A stretch of 64,000 nt of DNA from Arsenicicoccus bolidensis DSM 15745 (GTDB lineage Bacteria > Actinomycetota > Actinomycetes > Actinomycetales > Dermatophilaceae): contig NZ_AUFG01000011.1 of assembly GCF_000426385.1 (NCBI RefSeq), positions 43,244-107,243 on the forward strand, given 5' to 3'. Shown piece by piece: positions 35,218-43,358 of this stretch (position 1 is the stretch's first letter; the number at the start of each line of letters is the position of its first letter). Below the pieces are notes generated by a model. It had not been told where the DNA came from. It was given only the letters and a program-made list of their open reading frames with translations, and did not search any database. The position numbers and the translations under genes are program-made.

Positions 35218-35840
35218 ATGTCCCACACGAACGCCGCATCGACGCCCCGCCATCGTCTGATCATCGGCCGTCTCGTCGCCGACGAGGCACCCCTCACCCT
35301 GGTCCAGCAGGTGCACGGCCGGTCGTGGTTCTGTCCGGAGAGCGCCCGTCCGACGGTGCTCGGCCCCGGCGACGCGGTGGTCGTCCGAGCGCCCGTCACC
35401 TACACCCTGTCCACGGACGTGGACGCGCCACCGTCGATCGTGATCGGGCCCGGGCTGGGGTGCTCGGGATCAGACGGCCGGGACCTCTCGGAGGAGCTGG
35501 CGGCCGGGGTCCGGACCTGGGGCAACGACCCGGACGGCGAGGACTGCCTGCTGGTGGGCACCTATCGCAGCGACGGCGAGGTGGGGCGGCTCCTGCTGCG
35601 GGCCCTTCCGGCATACCTGGTCGTCCGCTCCCCGGCCCCGCCCGGTCGTGCAGGCCTCGGTGCGGCACCTGCAGGAGAGGCCGGGGGAGCCCTGGACGGT
35701 CGAGCAGCTCGCGCGCACGGTGGGCGCGATCGCGCACCGGGTGGGCTACGCCAGCCCGTTCAGCTTCAGCGCGGCCTTCAAGCGGGAGTATGGCGGCAGC
35801 CCCCAGGCGTGCCGGACCGGCGAGGACCAGCCGGACCGAC
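35218..35840 (+). pseudogene. AraC-family cupin-type regulator, frameshifted and deleted
   Basis: The frame from ATG 35218 reads as the cupin-like sensor of AraC regulators (HRLIIGRLVADEAPLTLVQQ through LLRALPAYLVVRSPAPP). Near 35636-35650 the homologous sequence moves to another frame (VQASVRHLQERPGEPWTVEQLARTVG). At about 35720 the DNA-binding domain jumps from LARTVG straight to AIAHRVGYASPFSFSAAFKREYGGSP, so about 40-50 codons with the first helix-turn-helix are missing. A functional protein is unlikely. It directly follows the LysE gene and may once have regulated it. Confidence 0.8.
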
Positions 35841-35953
35841 TTCGCGGACGACGCGCGGCGGGCCGCAGCGTCGAGGCCTGGGAGGTCAGCCCGTCGGCCG
35901 CGTCGAGGTGGGATGACGGTGCGCCCCCACGGGCCGGAGCTCAGCGCCGGAGC

Positions 35954-36823
35954 TCAGCGCTGGAGCTCGGCCTCGACGGCCTTAACGATGACGCGCTGGC
36001 CCTGCTCGTCGGGGTGCTCGCCGTCCTCGGCCAGCAGTCGGGTGGGGTCGACGCTCCCGTCGGCCTTGAACGCCGCATAGGTGTCGACGGTGCCGGCGCC
36101 GCGCTCGTGGGCCGCCTCGGCGAGCTCGGCGTTGACCCGACGGGTGAGCCGGTCGGTCCAGGCGTTGAAGGAGGAGGACTCCTCCTCCTTGGCCACCGCG
36201 CCGTCCACCGAGACGTTCCAGTAGGTGGTGAGGTAGACCCGGACGCCCGAACGGTGCGTGGTCTCGTCGATGGCGGTCAGGGCGGTCCGCACGTCGGCGC
36301 CGACGGCCTCGGCCTTGCTGGCGATGCAGGCGTCGTCGCAGTCTCGGTCGGACGTCTCGGTGAACGTCTCGACCACGTCGTTGGCGCCGATCGTGATCAG
36401 GACGACGTCGGCGTCGTCGAGGGCCTTGCGGGTGTCGGCGTCGGTCCTGACCTGCTCGATCAGGTCGGGGGTGGTCAGTCCGCTCACGGCGAGGTTGGCC
36501 GACGTGACGGGGGCGCCGGGGCGGGAGAGGTCGGCGGCGACGATGTCCCCGAACGACCGGCCACCCGTCGCGGCACCCTCGGCGACCGAGTCTCCGAGGG
36601 TGACGACCTTGTGGATCGGGGCACCCATGGGGGTGGGGGTCGGCGAGGACGACCTGGCCGCCGCCGCGCCGGACCCGCTGACCCCGGTTGCGTTGACGCT
36701 GGACCCGCCGGCGCGGGACTGCGCGTGCGCACCCGGGCCGGGCAGGCACGGGTGCCACACCACGGCAGCGGTCACCAGACCGGCTGCGGTGGCCACACCG
36801 AGGGGGAGGGCGTGTCGACGCAT
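35954..36823 (-). CDS. secreted SGNH/GDSL-type hydrolase
   Basis: 289 aa from ATG 36823; TTG and GTG codons just upstream are possible. The N-terminus RRHALPLGVATAAGLVTAAV is a signal peptide or anchor, followed by a Ser/Pro/Thr linker. The SGNH blocks are VVTLGDSVAEGAA (block I, GDSV instead of GDSL), NLAVSGLTTPDL (block II), TIGANDVVETF (block III) and DGEHPDEQGQ (block V, Asp-His). It is therefore an extracellular esterase or lipase of unknown substrate. It starts 27 nt after the AAA ATPase gene in the same direction. Confidence 0.87.
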   Translation of the reverse strand: MRRHALPLGVATAAGLVTAAVVWHPCLPGPGAHAQSRAGGSSVNATGVSGSGAAAARSSSPTPTPMGAPIHKVVTLGDSVAEGAATGGRSFGDIVAADLSRPGAPVTSANLAVSGLTTPDLIEQVRTDADTRKALDDADVVLITIGANDVVETFTETSDRDCDDACIASKAEAVGADVRTALTAIDETTHRSGVRVYLTTYWNVSVDGAVAKEEESSSFNAWTDRLTRRVNAELAEAAHERGAGTVDTYAAFKADGSVDPTRLLAEDGEHPDEQGQRVIVKAVEAELQR

Positions 36824-36850
36824 CACCAAGGATACCCAGCCCGGCTGGGC

Positions 36851-38428
36851 TCAGACGGTGAGATCCACGCCCTCGCGCTCGTCCAGGTCCTCGACCTCGA
36901 TCGTGCGCAGCTGCTCGACGGAGGGGTCGTCCTCCTCGCGCAACCGCCAGGCGTGACGCCCGATGGCTCCCTCGAGGGTGTTGCGGGCGAAGCGCCCGTT
37001 GCCGAAGGACTCGCCGCGCGGCGTCGCGGCCAGGATCTCGCGGAACCGCGTGATCGCGCCCTCCGACAGGTCGTAGTCGTTCTTGGCCGACAGGTCCTCG
37101 ATGATCCCCACGAGCTCGTCGTCGGTGTAGTCCTCGAACTCGATGACCGTGTTGAACCGGCTCTGCAGCCCGGGGTTGGTGCGGATGAACTCCGACATCG
37201 GCTCGGGATAGCCCGCCACGATGACGACGAGGTCGGCGCGGTGGTCCTCCATCTCCTTGACCAGGGTGTCGATGGCCTCCTTGCCGTACTGGTCGCCGTT
37301 GAGCGCGTAGGCCTCGTCGATGAACAGCACGCCGCCGAGCGCGGAACCGACGACCTCGGAGGTCTTGGTCGCGGTCTGCCCGAGGTAGCCCGCCACCAGC
37401 TCGGAGCGGTCGACCTCGACCAGCTGCCCCTTGCTCAGCAGCCCGAGCGCCCGATAGATCCCGCCGACGAGACGGGCGACGGTGGTCTTGCCCGTGCCCG
37501 GGTTGCCGGTGAAGACGAGGTGTCGCGTCAGCGTGGCGGACCGCAGCCCGGCCTTCTCACGCTTGGCCTCCATCTGCAGCAGGGCGACCTGGCGGTGCAC
37601 CTCGCGCTTGACGCGGGCGAGCCCGACCAGGGCATCGAGCTCGGCCAGCAGCTCGTCGACGGACTTCTCCGGCTCGGGGGGCGCCACCGGCTCGGCCGGC
37701 TCGCTCGGGGTGGTGGGAGCGGCGCGGGGGGCGGACGGCTGCTCGGGGATGCCGGGTGCGCCCGGGCCGGACGGGGGAGGGCCGGCCGGTATGCCGGGTG
37801 GCGTCGGCGGGGCAGGGTGCGGGGCATCGCCCACGGACGGGGGTCGCAGCCCGCGCAGCGCCTGCAGGGTCGCCGCCTCGAGCGCCCGCAGCTGCTCGCG
37901 GACGGAGTCGGACGACGAGGACGGTGGCGACGCGGATGCTCGCGGCGAGCCGGCGACCCCGGGTGGGGTCGGCGCGTCCGGCATACGGCCGGGTGGTGCT
38001 GCCCCGACGGCAGAACCCGGCGCGCCCGCCGCGGCCAGCTGGGCACCGGCGGAGGTGGTCGCGCGACCGACGGCCCCGGAGTCGGCCCCCGGCAGGGTGC
38101 ACGCGGCCGTGGCGACCTCGACGAGGGCGGACGCGTAGGCCGCGGCGTGGGGCGAGCCGTCGGCGAGCAGGCCCGTCAGCAGGGTGGACGGGGACGACGC
38201 GAACCGGCGCCCGCGCGGCGCGTGCTTGAAGAACTCCGACCCCGACCGCCCGAGCTCCGTGGCCCAGGAGGTGTGGACGGTGCTGCCCGGACGTGAGGTC
38301 TGGAGCACGGCCGCCGACAGGGCCAGGCCCTCGTCACGGACCCGCTCGGCGTCCAGCCCCGCCGCGCGGCCCGCCTCGACCAGGGCGTCGATCGACGCCC
38401 GCAGACCGCCGGGGCCCGACCCGCTCAC
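36851..38428 (-). CDS. CbxX/CfqX-type AAA ATPase with long N-terminal region
   Basis: 525 aa from GTG 38428, overlapping the telA stop (GTGA). Residues 1-130 are helical with no family recognised, and residues 130-255 are Pro/Ala-rich. The AAA+ module starts near 265 (LDALVGLARVKREV), with Walker A FTGNPGTGKTTVARL at about 306-320, Walker B GGVLFIDEAYAL, the sensor region VVIVAGYPEPM and the Arg finger segment NPGLQSRFN. It resembles CbbX, SpoVK and EccA. Coupling to TelA suggests that they act together in an envelope- or stress-related task. Confidence 0.88.
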   Translation of the reverse strand: MSGSGPGGLRASIDALVEAGRAAGLDAERVRDEGLALSAAVLQTSRPGSTVHTSWATELGRSGSEFFKHAPRGRRFASSPSTLLTGLLADGSPHAAAYASALVEVATAACTLPGADSGAVGRATTSAGAQLAAAGAPGSAVGAAPPGRMPDAPTPPGVAGSPRASASPPSSSSDSVREQLRALEAATLQALRGLRPPSVGDAPHPAPPTPPGIPAGPPPSGPGAPGIPEQPSAPRAAPTTPSEPAEPVAPPEPEKSVDELLAELDALVGLARVKREVHRQVALLQMEAKREKAGLRSATLTRHLVFTGNPGTGKTTVARLVGGIYRALGLLSKGQLVEVDRSELVAGYLGQTATKTSEVVGSALGGVLFIDEAYALNGDQYGKEAIDTLVKEMEDHRADLVVIVAGYPEPMSEFIRTNPGLQSRFNTVIEFEDYTDDELVGIIEDLSAKNDYDLSEGAITRFREILAATPRGESFGNGRFARNTLEGAIGRHAWRLREEDDPSVEQLRTIEVEDLDEREGVDLTV

Positions 38429-39645
38429 TGGCCGAGGTCGAGCGAGCCGGCGGCGCGGCGCTCGTCGGTCTGGCGGACGCGAGCGAGGTACTCCTGGCTC
38501 TTGGACACCTCGCCCTCGAGGGTGCCGATGGTGGTGGCCATCGTGTCCAGGGCCTCGTTGCGGAAGCTGTCGATGGCGTCCATGGTCGTGTAGATGTTCT
38601 GGAAGGCCGCCTGCAGCTGCGGCAGCCCGATCGTCGCCGACGCCGCCTGGCGCTGGATCTCGACGGAGTTGTCGCGCAGCAGCTCGGAGGTGCGCTCGAT
38701 CATCGTCGAGGTCGTCGCGTTGAGGGCGGTGATCTGCTCGAGGACGAGCTTCTGGTTGTTGAGGGCCTGGGCCACGATGACGGCCGTGCGCAGGGCGCTG
38801 ACGGTGGTCGTGGAGGCGCGGTCGACGCCCTTGATCAGCTCGATGTTGTTCTTGATCACGATGTCGATGGCCAGGTAGTTCTGGATCGACACGGCGAGCT
38901 GGGTGAGCAGGTCCTGGTGCTTCTGGCGGACGTAGAAGAGCACGTCCTCGCGCAGCGCCTTGGCCTTGTCGGGGTCGGTGACGTCCAGCTCCGCGATCTG
39001 CGCCGCGACCTTGGCGTCGAGCCGCTCCGCGACGTAGATGTACTGGTTGAGCAGCCCCATCGTGGTCCAGAGCTGGGTCTTCTCCTGGTTGAGCGCGACG
39101 TTGTCCTGCTGCAGCTCGGCCTGGCCGTTCTTGAGGGCCTGCAGGATGCCGTCGAGGTGGCCCTGCGCGGACTCGTAGCGGCGGAAGTAGTCGGTGACCT
39201 TGTCGCCGAAGGGGATCATCCCGAGGAACTTCTTGGAGCCCCGGGCCTGGCTCGGGTCGAGGTCCTCGACCGTGCGGCGCAGGTCCAGCAGGGACTTGCC
39301 GACGCCGGACTCCTGGGACAGGCCGCCCTTCTGCAGAGCCGTGACCGGGGTCTTGAGCAGGCGGTTGGACGACTCCGCGGCCTTGCGGATCTCGGCGTCA
39401 CCCATGGTGCGCACGTCGGCAGCCTTGGCCTCGAACTCCGGCGACTTGGCCTGCGCGCCGGTCAGGGCCGAGAGGTAGTCGTCGACCTTGGCGTCCAGGC
39501 CCGGCATGGCGGACGGGTCGACCGCCGGCGCCATCTTGGGGGCCTGCGTGGCCTGCACGGGCGCGGGGGCGGGCGGGGCCTCGAGGCGCAGGGCGGGCTC
39601 GGTGGCGGCTGTGGTCGCGGGAGGGGGCGTGAGCGGCTCGGTCAT
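38425..39645 (-). CDS. TelA-family toxic anion resistance protein
   Basis: 406 aa from ATG 39645 with GAGGAG upstream; a start at 39681 has no ribosome site. After an Ala/Pro-rich segment (about 50 aa) the whole length is the helical TelA/KlaA domain, e.g. KKFLGMIPFGDKVTDYFRRYESAQGHLDGIL and SIQNYLAIDIVIKNNIELIKGVDRAS. TelA proteins are linked with tellurite resistance and cell-envelope stress, but the biochemical role is not known. It is first in the operon telA - AAA ATPase - SGNH hydrolase. Confidence 0.9.
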   Translation of the reverse strand: MTEPLTPPPATTAATEPALRLEAPPAPAPVQATQAPKMAPAVDPSAMPGLDAKVDDYLSALTGAQAKSPEFEAKAADVRTMGDAEIRKAAESSNRLLKTPVTALQKGGLSQESGVGKSLLDLRRTVEDLDPSQARGSKKFLGMIPFGDKVTDYFRRYESAQGHLDGILQALKNGQAELQQDNVALNQEKTQLWTTMGLLNQYIYVAERLDAKVAAQIAELDVTDPDKAKALREDVLFYVRQKHQDLLTQLAVSIQNYLAIDIVIKNNIELIKGVDRASTTTVSALRTAVIVAQALNNQKLVLEQITALNATTSTMIERTSELLRDNSVEIQRQAASATIGLPQLQAAFQNIYTTMDAIDSFRNEALDTMATTIGTLEGEVSKSQEYLARVRQTDERRAAGSLDLGQ

Positions 39646-39736
39646 GGGGTCTCCTCGATCGGTCCGGTGGTCTGGCTCCACCCTGTCACGAGTCGGCAGA
39701 TCCTGGGTGGACGTCTTCGTCTCTTACCCTTGAGTC

Positions 39737-41833
39737 ATGCCCATCACCCAGAACGCCCCCGGCGCCGTGCGTCACGAGACGCCTGGCGCCTCGTACTACG
39801 AGGCCCTCGAGCCGTTGCTGGAGCGGGTCAGCAAGCCCATCCAGTACGTCGGTGGCGAGCTCAACTCCACCGTCAAGGACTGGCACTGCGGCGGCCACGG
39901 CCCGGGCGGCGAGGACCTGACCGTGCGGTGGGCCCTGATGTACCCCGACGCCTACGAGATCGGCGTGCCCAACCAGGGGATGATGATCCTCTACGAGGTG
40001 CTCAACGAGCGCCCCGACGCCCTCGCCGAGCGGACCTACTCCGTGTGGGCCGACATGGAGGAGCAGCTGCGCTCCGCCGGCATCCCGCAGCTCACGGTCG
40101 ACTCCCACCGCGCCGTGCGCGACTTCGACCTCTTCGGGATCTCCTTCTCCACCGAGCTGGGCTACACCAACCTGCTCGCCGCCCTCGACCTCGCCGGCAT
40201 CCCGCTGCACGCGGCCGACCGCGGCGAGGACGACCCCATCGTGGTCATGGGTGGCCACGCGTCCTTCAACCCCGAGCCGATGGCGGACTTCGTCGACTGC
40301 GCCATCGTCGGTGACGGCGAGGAGGCCGTGCTGCGGGCGACCGACCTGGTCCGCGCCTGGAAGGCCGCCGGGCGACCGGGCGGGCGCGCCGGCATACTGC
40401 TGGAGCTCGCGCGGACGGGCGGGGTCTACGTGCCGAGCCTGTATGCCGTGACCTACCGCCCCGACGGTCAGATCGAGGCGGTCACGCCCACCGCCCCCGG
40501 GGTCCCGGAGCGGGTGTCCAAGCACACCGTCATGGACCTCGACGCGTGGCCCTATCCCAAGCAGCCGCTGGTCCCGCTCGCGGAGTCGGTGCACGAGCGG
40601 ATGTCCGTCGAGATCTTCCGCGGGTGCACGCGCGGCTGCCGCTTCTGCCAGGCCGGGATGATCACCCGCCCCGTGCGCGAGCGGTCCATCACCGGCATCG
40701 GCGAGATGGTCGAGCGCGGCCTGGCCGCAACGGGTTTCGAGGAGGTCGGGCTGCTGTCGCTGTCCTCGGCCGACCACACCGAGATCGCCGACATCACCCG
40801 CGGGCTCGCCGACCGCTACGAGGGCACGCAGACGGGCCTGTCGCTGCCGTCGACCCGCGTCGACGCGTTCAACATCGACCTGGCCAACGAGCTGACCCGC
40901 AACGGGCGGCGCTCCGGCCTGACCTTCGCGCCCGAGGGTGGCTCCGAGCGGATCCGCAAGGTCATCAACAAGATGGTGTCCGAGGAGGACCTGATCAAGA
41001 CCGTCGCCGCGGCCTACGGCGCGGGCTGGCGGCAGGTCAAGCTCTACTTCATGTGCGGGCTGCCCACCGAGACCGACGAGGACGTCCTGCAGATCGCCGA
41101 GCTGGCCAAGCGCGTGATCGAGACCGGGCGACAGGTGTCGGGCCGCAAGGACATCCGCTGCACGGTCTCCATCGGCGGCTTCGTGCCCAAGGCGCACACG
41201 CCCTTCCAATGGGCCTCGCAGCTCTCGCCCGAGGACACCGACGCGCGCCTGGCCAAGCTCCGCGAGTCGATCCGCTCCGACAAGCGGTTCGGCTCCTCCA
41301 TCGGGTTCCGCTACCACGACGGCGAGCCCGGCCAGGTCGAGGGCCTGCTGTCCCGCGGCGACCGGCGCACCGGCCGCGTCATCGAGGCCGTCTACCGCGA
41401 CGGCGGGCGCATGGACGGGTGGAGCGAGCACTTCTCCTACGAGCGGTGGATGCGCTGCGCCTCCACCGCCCTCGAGGGGACCGGCGTCGACGTGGCGTGG
41501 TACACCCAGCGCGAGCGGGACGAGGACGAGGTCCTGCCCTGGGACCACATCGACTCCGGGCTCGACAAGCAGTGGCTCTGGGACGACTGGCAGGACGCGC
41601 TCAACCTCAACGAGGTCGACGACTGCCGCTGGACCCCGTGCTTCGAGTGCGGCGTGTGCCCCCAGATGGGGACCACGATCGAGACCGGTCCGACCGGCCG
41701 CACGCTCCTGCCCCTGTCGGTCGCCAACCCCGGGACGGCCGCGCTGCGCGCCGCGTCGGTGGGCGTGCCGTCGGCGTCGGGCGGCGAGGGCGCCGGGATG
41801 CGGGTCTCGACCGACGACGGCTCCGACGTCTGA
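39737..41833 (+). CDS. TIGR03960-type B12-binding-like radical SAM protein
   Basis: 698 aa. The N-terminal Rossmann/B12-like part (residues about 60-230) includes LMYPDAYEIGVPNQG and IVVMGGHASFNPEPMADFVDC. The radical SAM core begins at SVEIFRGCTRGCRFCQAGMITRP with the CxxxCxxC cluster near residue 296. A Cys-rich tail DDCRWTPCFECGVCPQMGT may bind a second cluster. Homologues are usually next to TIGR03936 (DUF2344) and rne, and are suspected in RNA or protein modification. Here the partner is 11 kb away at 52840. Confidence 0.9.
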   Translation: MPITQNAPGAVRHETPGASYYEALEPLLERVSKPIQYVGGELNSTVKDWHCGGHGPGGEDLTVRWALMYPDAYEIGVPNQGMMILYEVLNERPDALAERTYSVWADMEEQLRSAGIPQLTVDSHRAVRDFDLFGISFSTELGYTNLLAALDLAGIPLHAADRGEDDPIVVMGGHASFNPEPMADFVDCAIVGDGEEAVLRATDLVRAWKAAGRPGGRAGILLELARTGGVYVPSLYAVTYRPDGQIEAVTPTAPGVPERVSKHTVMDLDAWPYPKQPLVPLAESVHERMSVEIFRGCTRGCRFCQAGMITRPVRERSITGIGEMVERGLAATGFEEVGLLSLSSADHTEIADITRGLADRYEGTQTGLSLPSTRVDAFNIDLANELTRNGRRSGLTFAPEGGSERIRKVINKMVSEEDLIKTVAAAYGAGWRQVKLYFMCGLPTETDEDVLQIAELAKRVIETGRQVSGRKDIRCTVSIGGFVPKAHTPFQWASQLSPEDTDARLAKLRESIRSDKRFGSSIGFRYHDGEPGQVEGLLSRGDRRTGRVIEAVYRDGGRMDGWSEHFSYERWMRCASTALEGTGVDVAWYTQRERDEDEVLPWDHIDSGLDKQWLWDDWQDALNLNEVDDCRWTPCFECGVCPQMGTTIETGPTGRTLLPLSVANPGTAALRAASVGVPSASGGEGAGMRVSTDDGSDV

Positions 41834-41891
41834 CCGCCACTCGCTGGTTCTCGCCGCTCGGCTCGTAGCCCCCGCTCGCAACTCCCGCTCG

Positions 41892-41962
41892 CGCCATTGG
41901 TCACCACTGACGTTTTGGATCGTTCACAACCCCCGTCCAGCGTCCATTGGTGACCAATGGCG
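41892..41962. repeat. paired-palindrome intergenic element, copy 2
   Basis: Palindromes of the form CATTGGTSACCAATG are centred on 41902 (one mismatch) and 41952 (perfect), exactly 50 bp apart as in copy 1. CGCCATTGGTCACCA (41892-41906) and TGGTGACCAATGGCG (41948-41962) are exact inverted 15-mers. The block TTTTGGATCGTTCA lies at 41913-41926, about 12 bp nearer to the left arm than in copy 1. It sits between the radical SAM gene and the first accessory gene. Confidence 0.8.
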
Positions 41963-42014
41963 TGTGATCACGCGTGCGGGCGAGCTGACGACATACGGGC
42001 TCTAGGCTCGGACC

Positions 42015-42476
42015 ATGGTCACCGTCGATCGCCTGCAGCCCCGCCGCGACCCCGCGGACCTCGACGTGCTCGTCGAGCTGCGAGCGGCGTGGGCCGCGGA
42101 TCGCGGGCGTGAGGGGGACCTCGTCGAGCTGCGCCGGCAGCTCGCGGGTTGGGTTGCGGCGCAAGGGGAGTCGCGCCGCTTCTGGGCGGCGTCGATCGAC
42201 GACGAGCCGGTGGGGATGGTCTCGTTGTTCGTCTACAGCCGTATGCCGGACCTGGCCCGGCCGCAGGGGCGGTGGGGCTATGTCGCCCAGCTCTACGTCC
42301 GGCCGCGGGTGCGGCGCCAGGGGATCGCCGTCGCGCTGATGAAGGCGTTGACCGAGCACGCGAGGGACGAGGGGCTGGACCGCCTCGTGCTGCACCCGAG
42401 CGAGATGTCGGTGCCGTTCTATGCCTCGCTCGGGTACAAACCGGCCGACGAGCTCATGCTCCTCCCGCTGCGCTGA
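42015..42476 (+). CDS. GNAT acetyltransferase
   Basis: 153 aa. The acetyl-CoA motif is QLYVRPRVRRQGIAVALMKALTEHA (residues about 93-117) with RxxQGI as the phosphate loop, and the C-terminal block is LHPSEMSVPFYASLGYKPADELMLLPL. Such proteins acetylate small molecules or protein N-termini; the substrate is unknown. It stands alone at the left end of the 42-52 kb accessory segment. Confidence 0.87.
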   Translation: MVTVDRLQPRRDPADLDVLVELRAAWAADRGREGDLVELRRQLAGWVAAQGESRRFWAASIDDEPVGMVSLFVYSRMPDLARPQGRWGYVAQLYVRPRVRRQGIAVALMKALTEHARDEGLDRLVLHPSEMSVPFYASLGYKPADELMLLPLR

Positions 42477-42550
42477 GTCCGAGTCGCCGGAGGGCGGGTC
42501 GTCCAGGAACGGGGTTGTCCCGCCGGGAGCCACGCTGCGACGCTCGATCC

Positions 42551-42715
42551 ATGGGGCTGCACATCGAGGACGACCGGATCGCGCAGGCGGGCGACCTCCG
42601 GGCCGGTCTGGGTGGTCTCTTGGAGTACGTCGACCGCGGCCGTCGACGCCCCGTGCTCGACAGCAGGACGGGGGACGAGATCATCGGTTATGACGACGAC
42701 GGGATCCCTCGTTGA
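42551..42715 (+). CDS. small hypothetical protein, Phd/YefM-like shape
   Basis: 54 aa from ATG 42551 (MGLHIEDDRIAQAGDLRAG). DLRAGLGGLLEYVDRG recalls the LxxLLxxVExG segment of Phd/YefM antitoxins, and RRRPVLDSRTGDEIIGYDDDG would replace their VVxxRGRPVAVL part, but the likeness is loose. There is no good ribosome site and no toxin gene alongside. It may be an orphan or decayed antitoxin, or a chance frame. Confidence 0.35.
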   Translation: MGLHIEDDRIAQAGDLRAGLGGLLEYVDRGRRRPVLDSRTGDEIIGYDDDGIPR

Positions 42716-42749
42716 CGGGCCGTGCCAGACCAGTCGACGGGGAGCGGGG

Positions 42750-43286
42750 TCAGGCGCGGGGGAGGGCGAGCGGCAGGGCCCGGGCGCCGGGCAGGGAGGC
42801 AAGAGCCGACCCCTCGACCAGGATCTTGGCCCCGCGCAGGCCACCCCCGATCACGACGGGACCCGCCGCGACGACGGCCTCGTCCACGAGGATCAGCCAG
42901 TCCTCGGGCAGGCCGATCGGCGTGATGCCGCCCTGGATCATCGCGGTCCGCGTCTCGGCGTCCTCCTGGTCGGCGAAGGACACCTTGCGCACCCCCAGCT
43001 CCTTGCGCACGACCTTGTTGATGTCGGCGCGGTCGGTGGCCAGGATCATGACGGCGGCGTAGGTGACCTCGTCGCCGCGGCGGCCCGCGACGACCACGCA
43101 GTTGGCGGAGGCGTCGGGCGCGACGTCATACGTCTCGCAGAAGGTCGCGGTGTCCGCCAGGTGCGGGTCGATCTCGGCGACGCGGGCGCCCGGGACCAGG
43201 TGCGCCGCGGCCGCGACGGGCGGTGCGACGAGGTCGGCGCGGTCAGCGAGGGGGAGCCAGGTCAGGTTTCCTTCGGCGCTCGGCAT
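42750..43286 (-). CDS. YbaK/EbsC-type aminoacyl-tRNA deacylase
   Basis: 178 aa. The YbaK fold is seen in TFCETYDVAPDASANCVVVAGRRGDEVTYAAVMILATDRADINKVVRKELGVRKVSFAD and ETRTAMIQGGITPIGLP, with the family Lys in NKVVRKEL and the glycine loop near the end (VVIGGGLRGAKILV). These domains clear mischarged tRNAs such as Cys-tRNA(Pro). It is divergent from the D-lactate dehydrogenase gene with a 72-nt gap. Confidence 0.88.
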   Translation of the reverse strand: MPSAEGNLTWLPLADRADLVAPPVAAAAHLVPGARVAEIDPHLADTATFCETYDVAPDASANCVVVAGRRGDEVTYAAVMILATDRADINKVVRKELGVRKVSFADQEDAETRTAMIQGGITPIGLPEDWLILVDEAVVAAGPVVIGGGLRGAKILVEGSALASLPGARALPLALPRA

Positions 43287-43358
43287 GGTCCGACGCTAAC
43301 TGTCCCAGAGCGCGACCCGCCGGTGTCGTCTCGCCTGGTGATCGGGGAGGATGCCGGT

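Noticed and set aside
42612..43358. Extended N-terminus of the D-lactate dehydrogenase frame
   Set aside because: It is antisense to YbaK and has no homology; a good ribosome site precedes the ATG at 43359.
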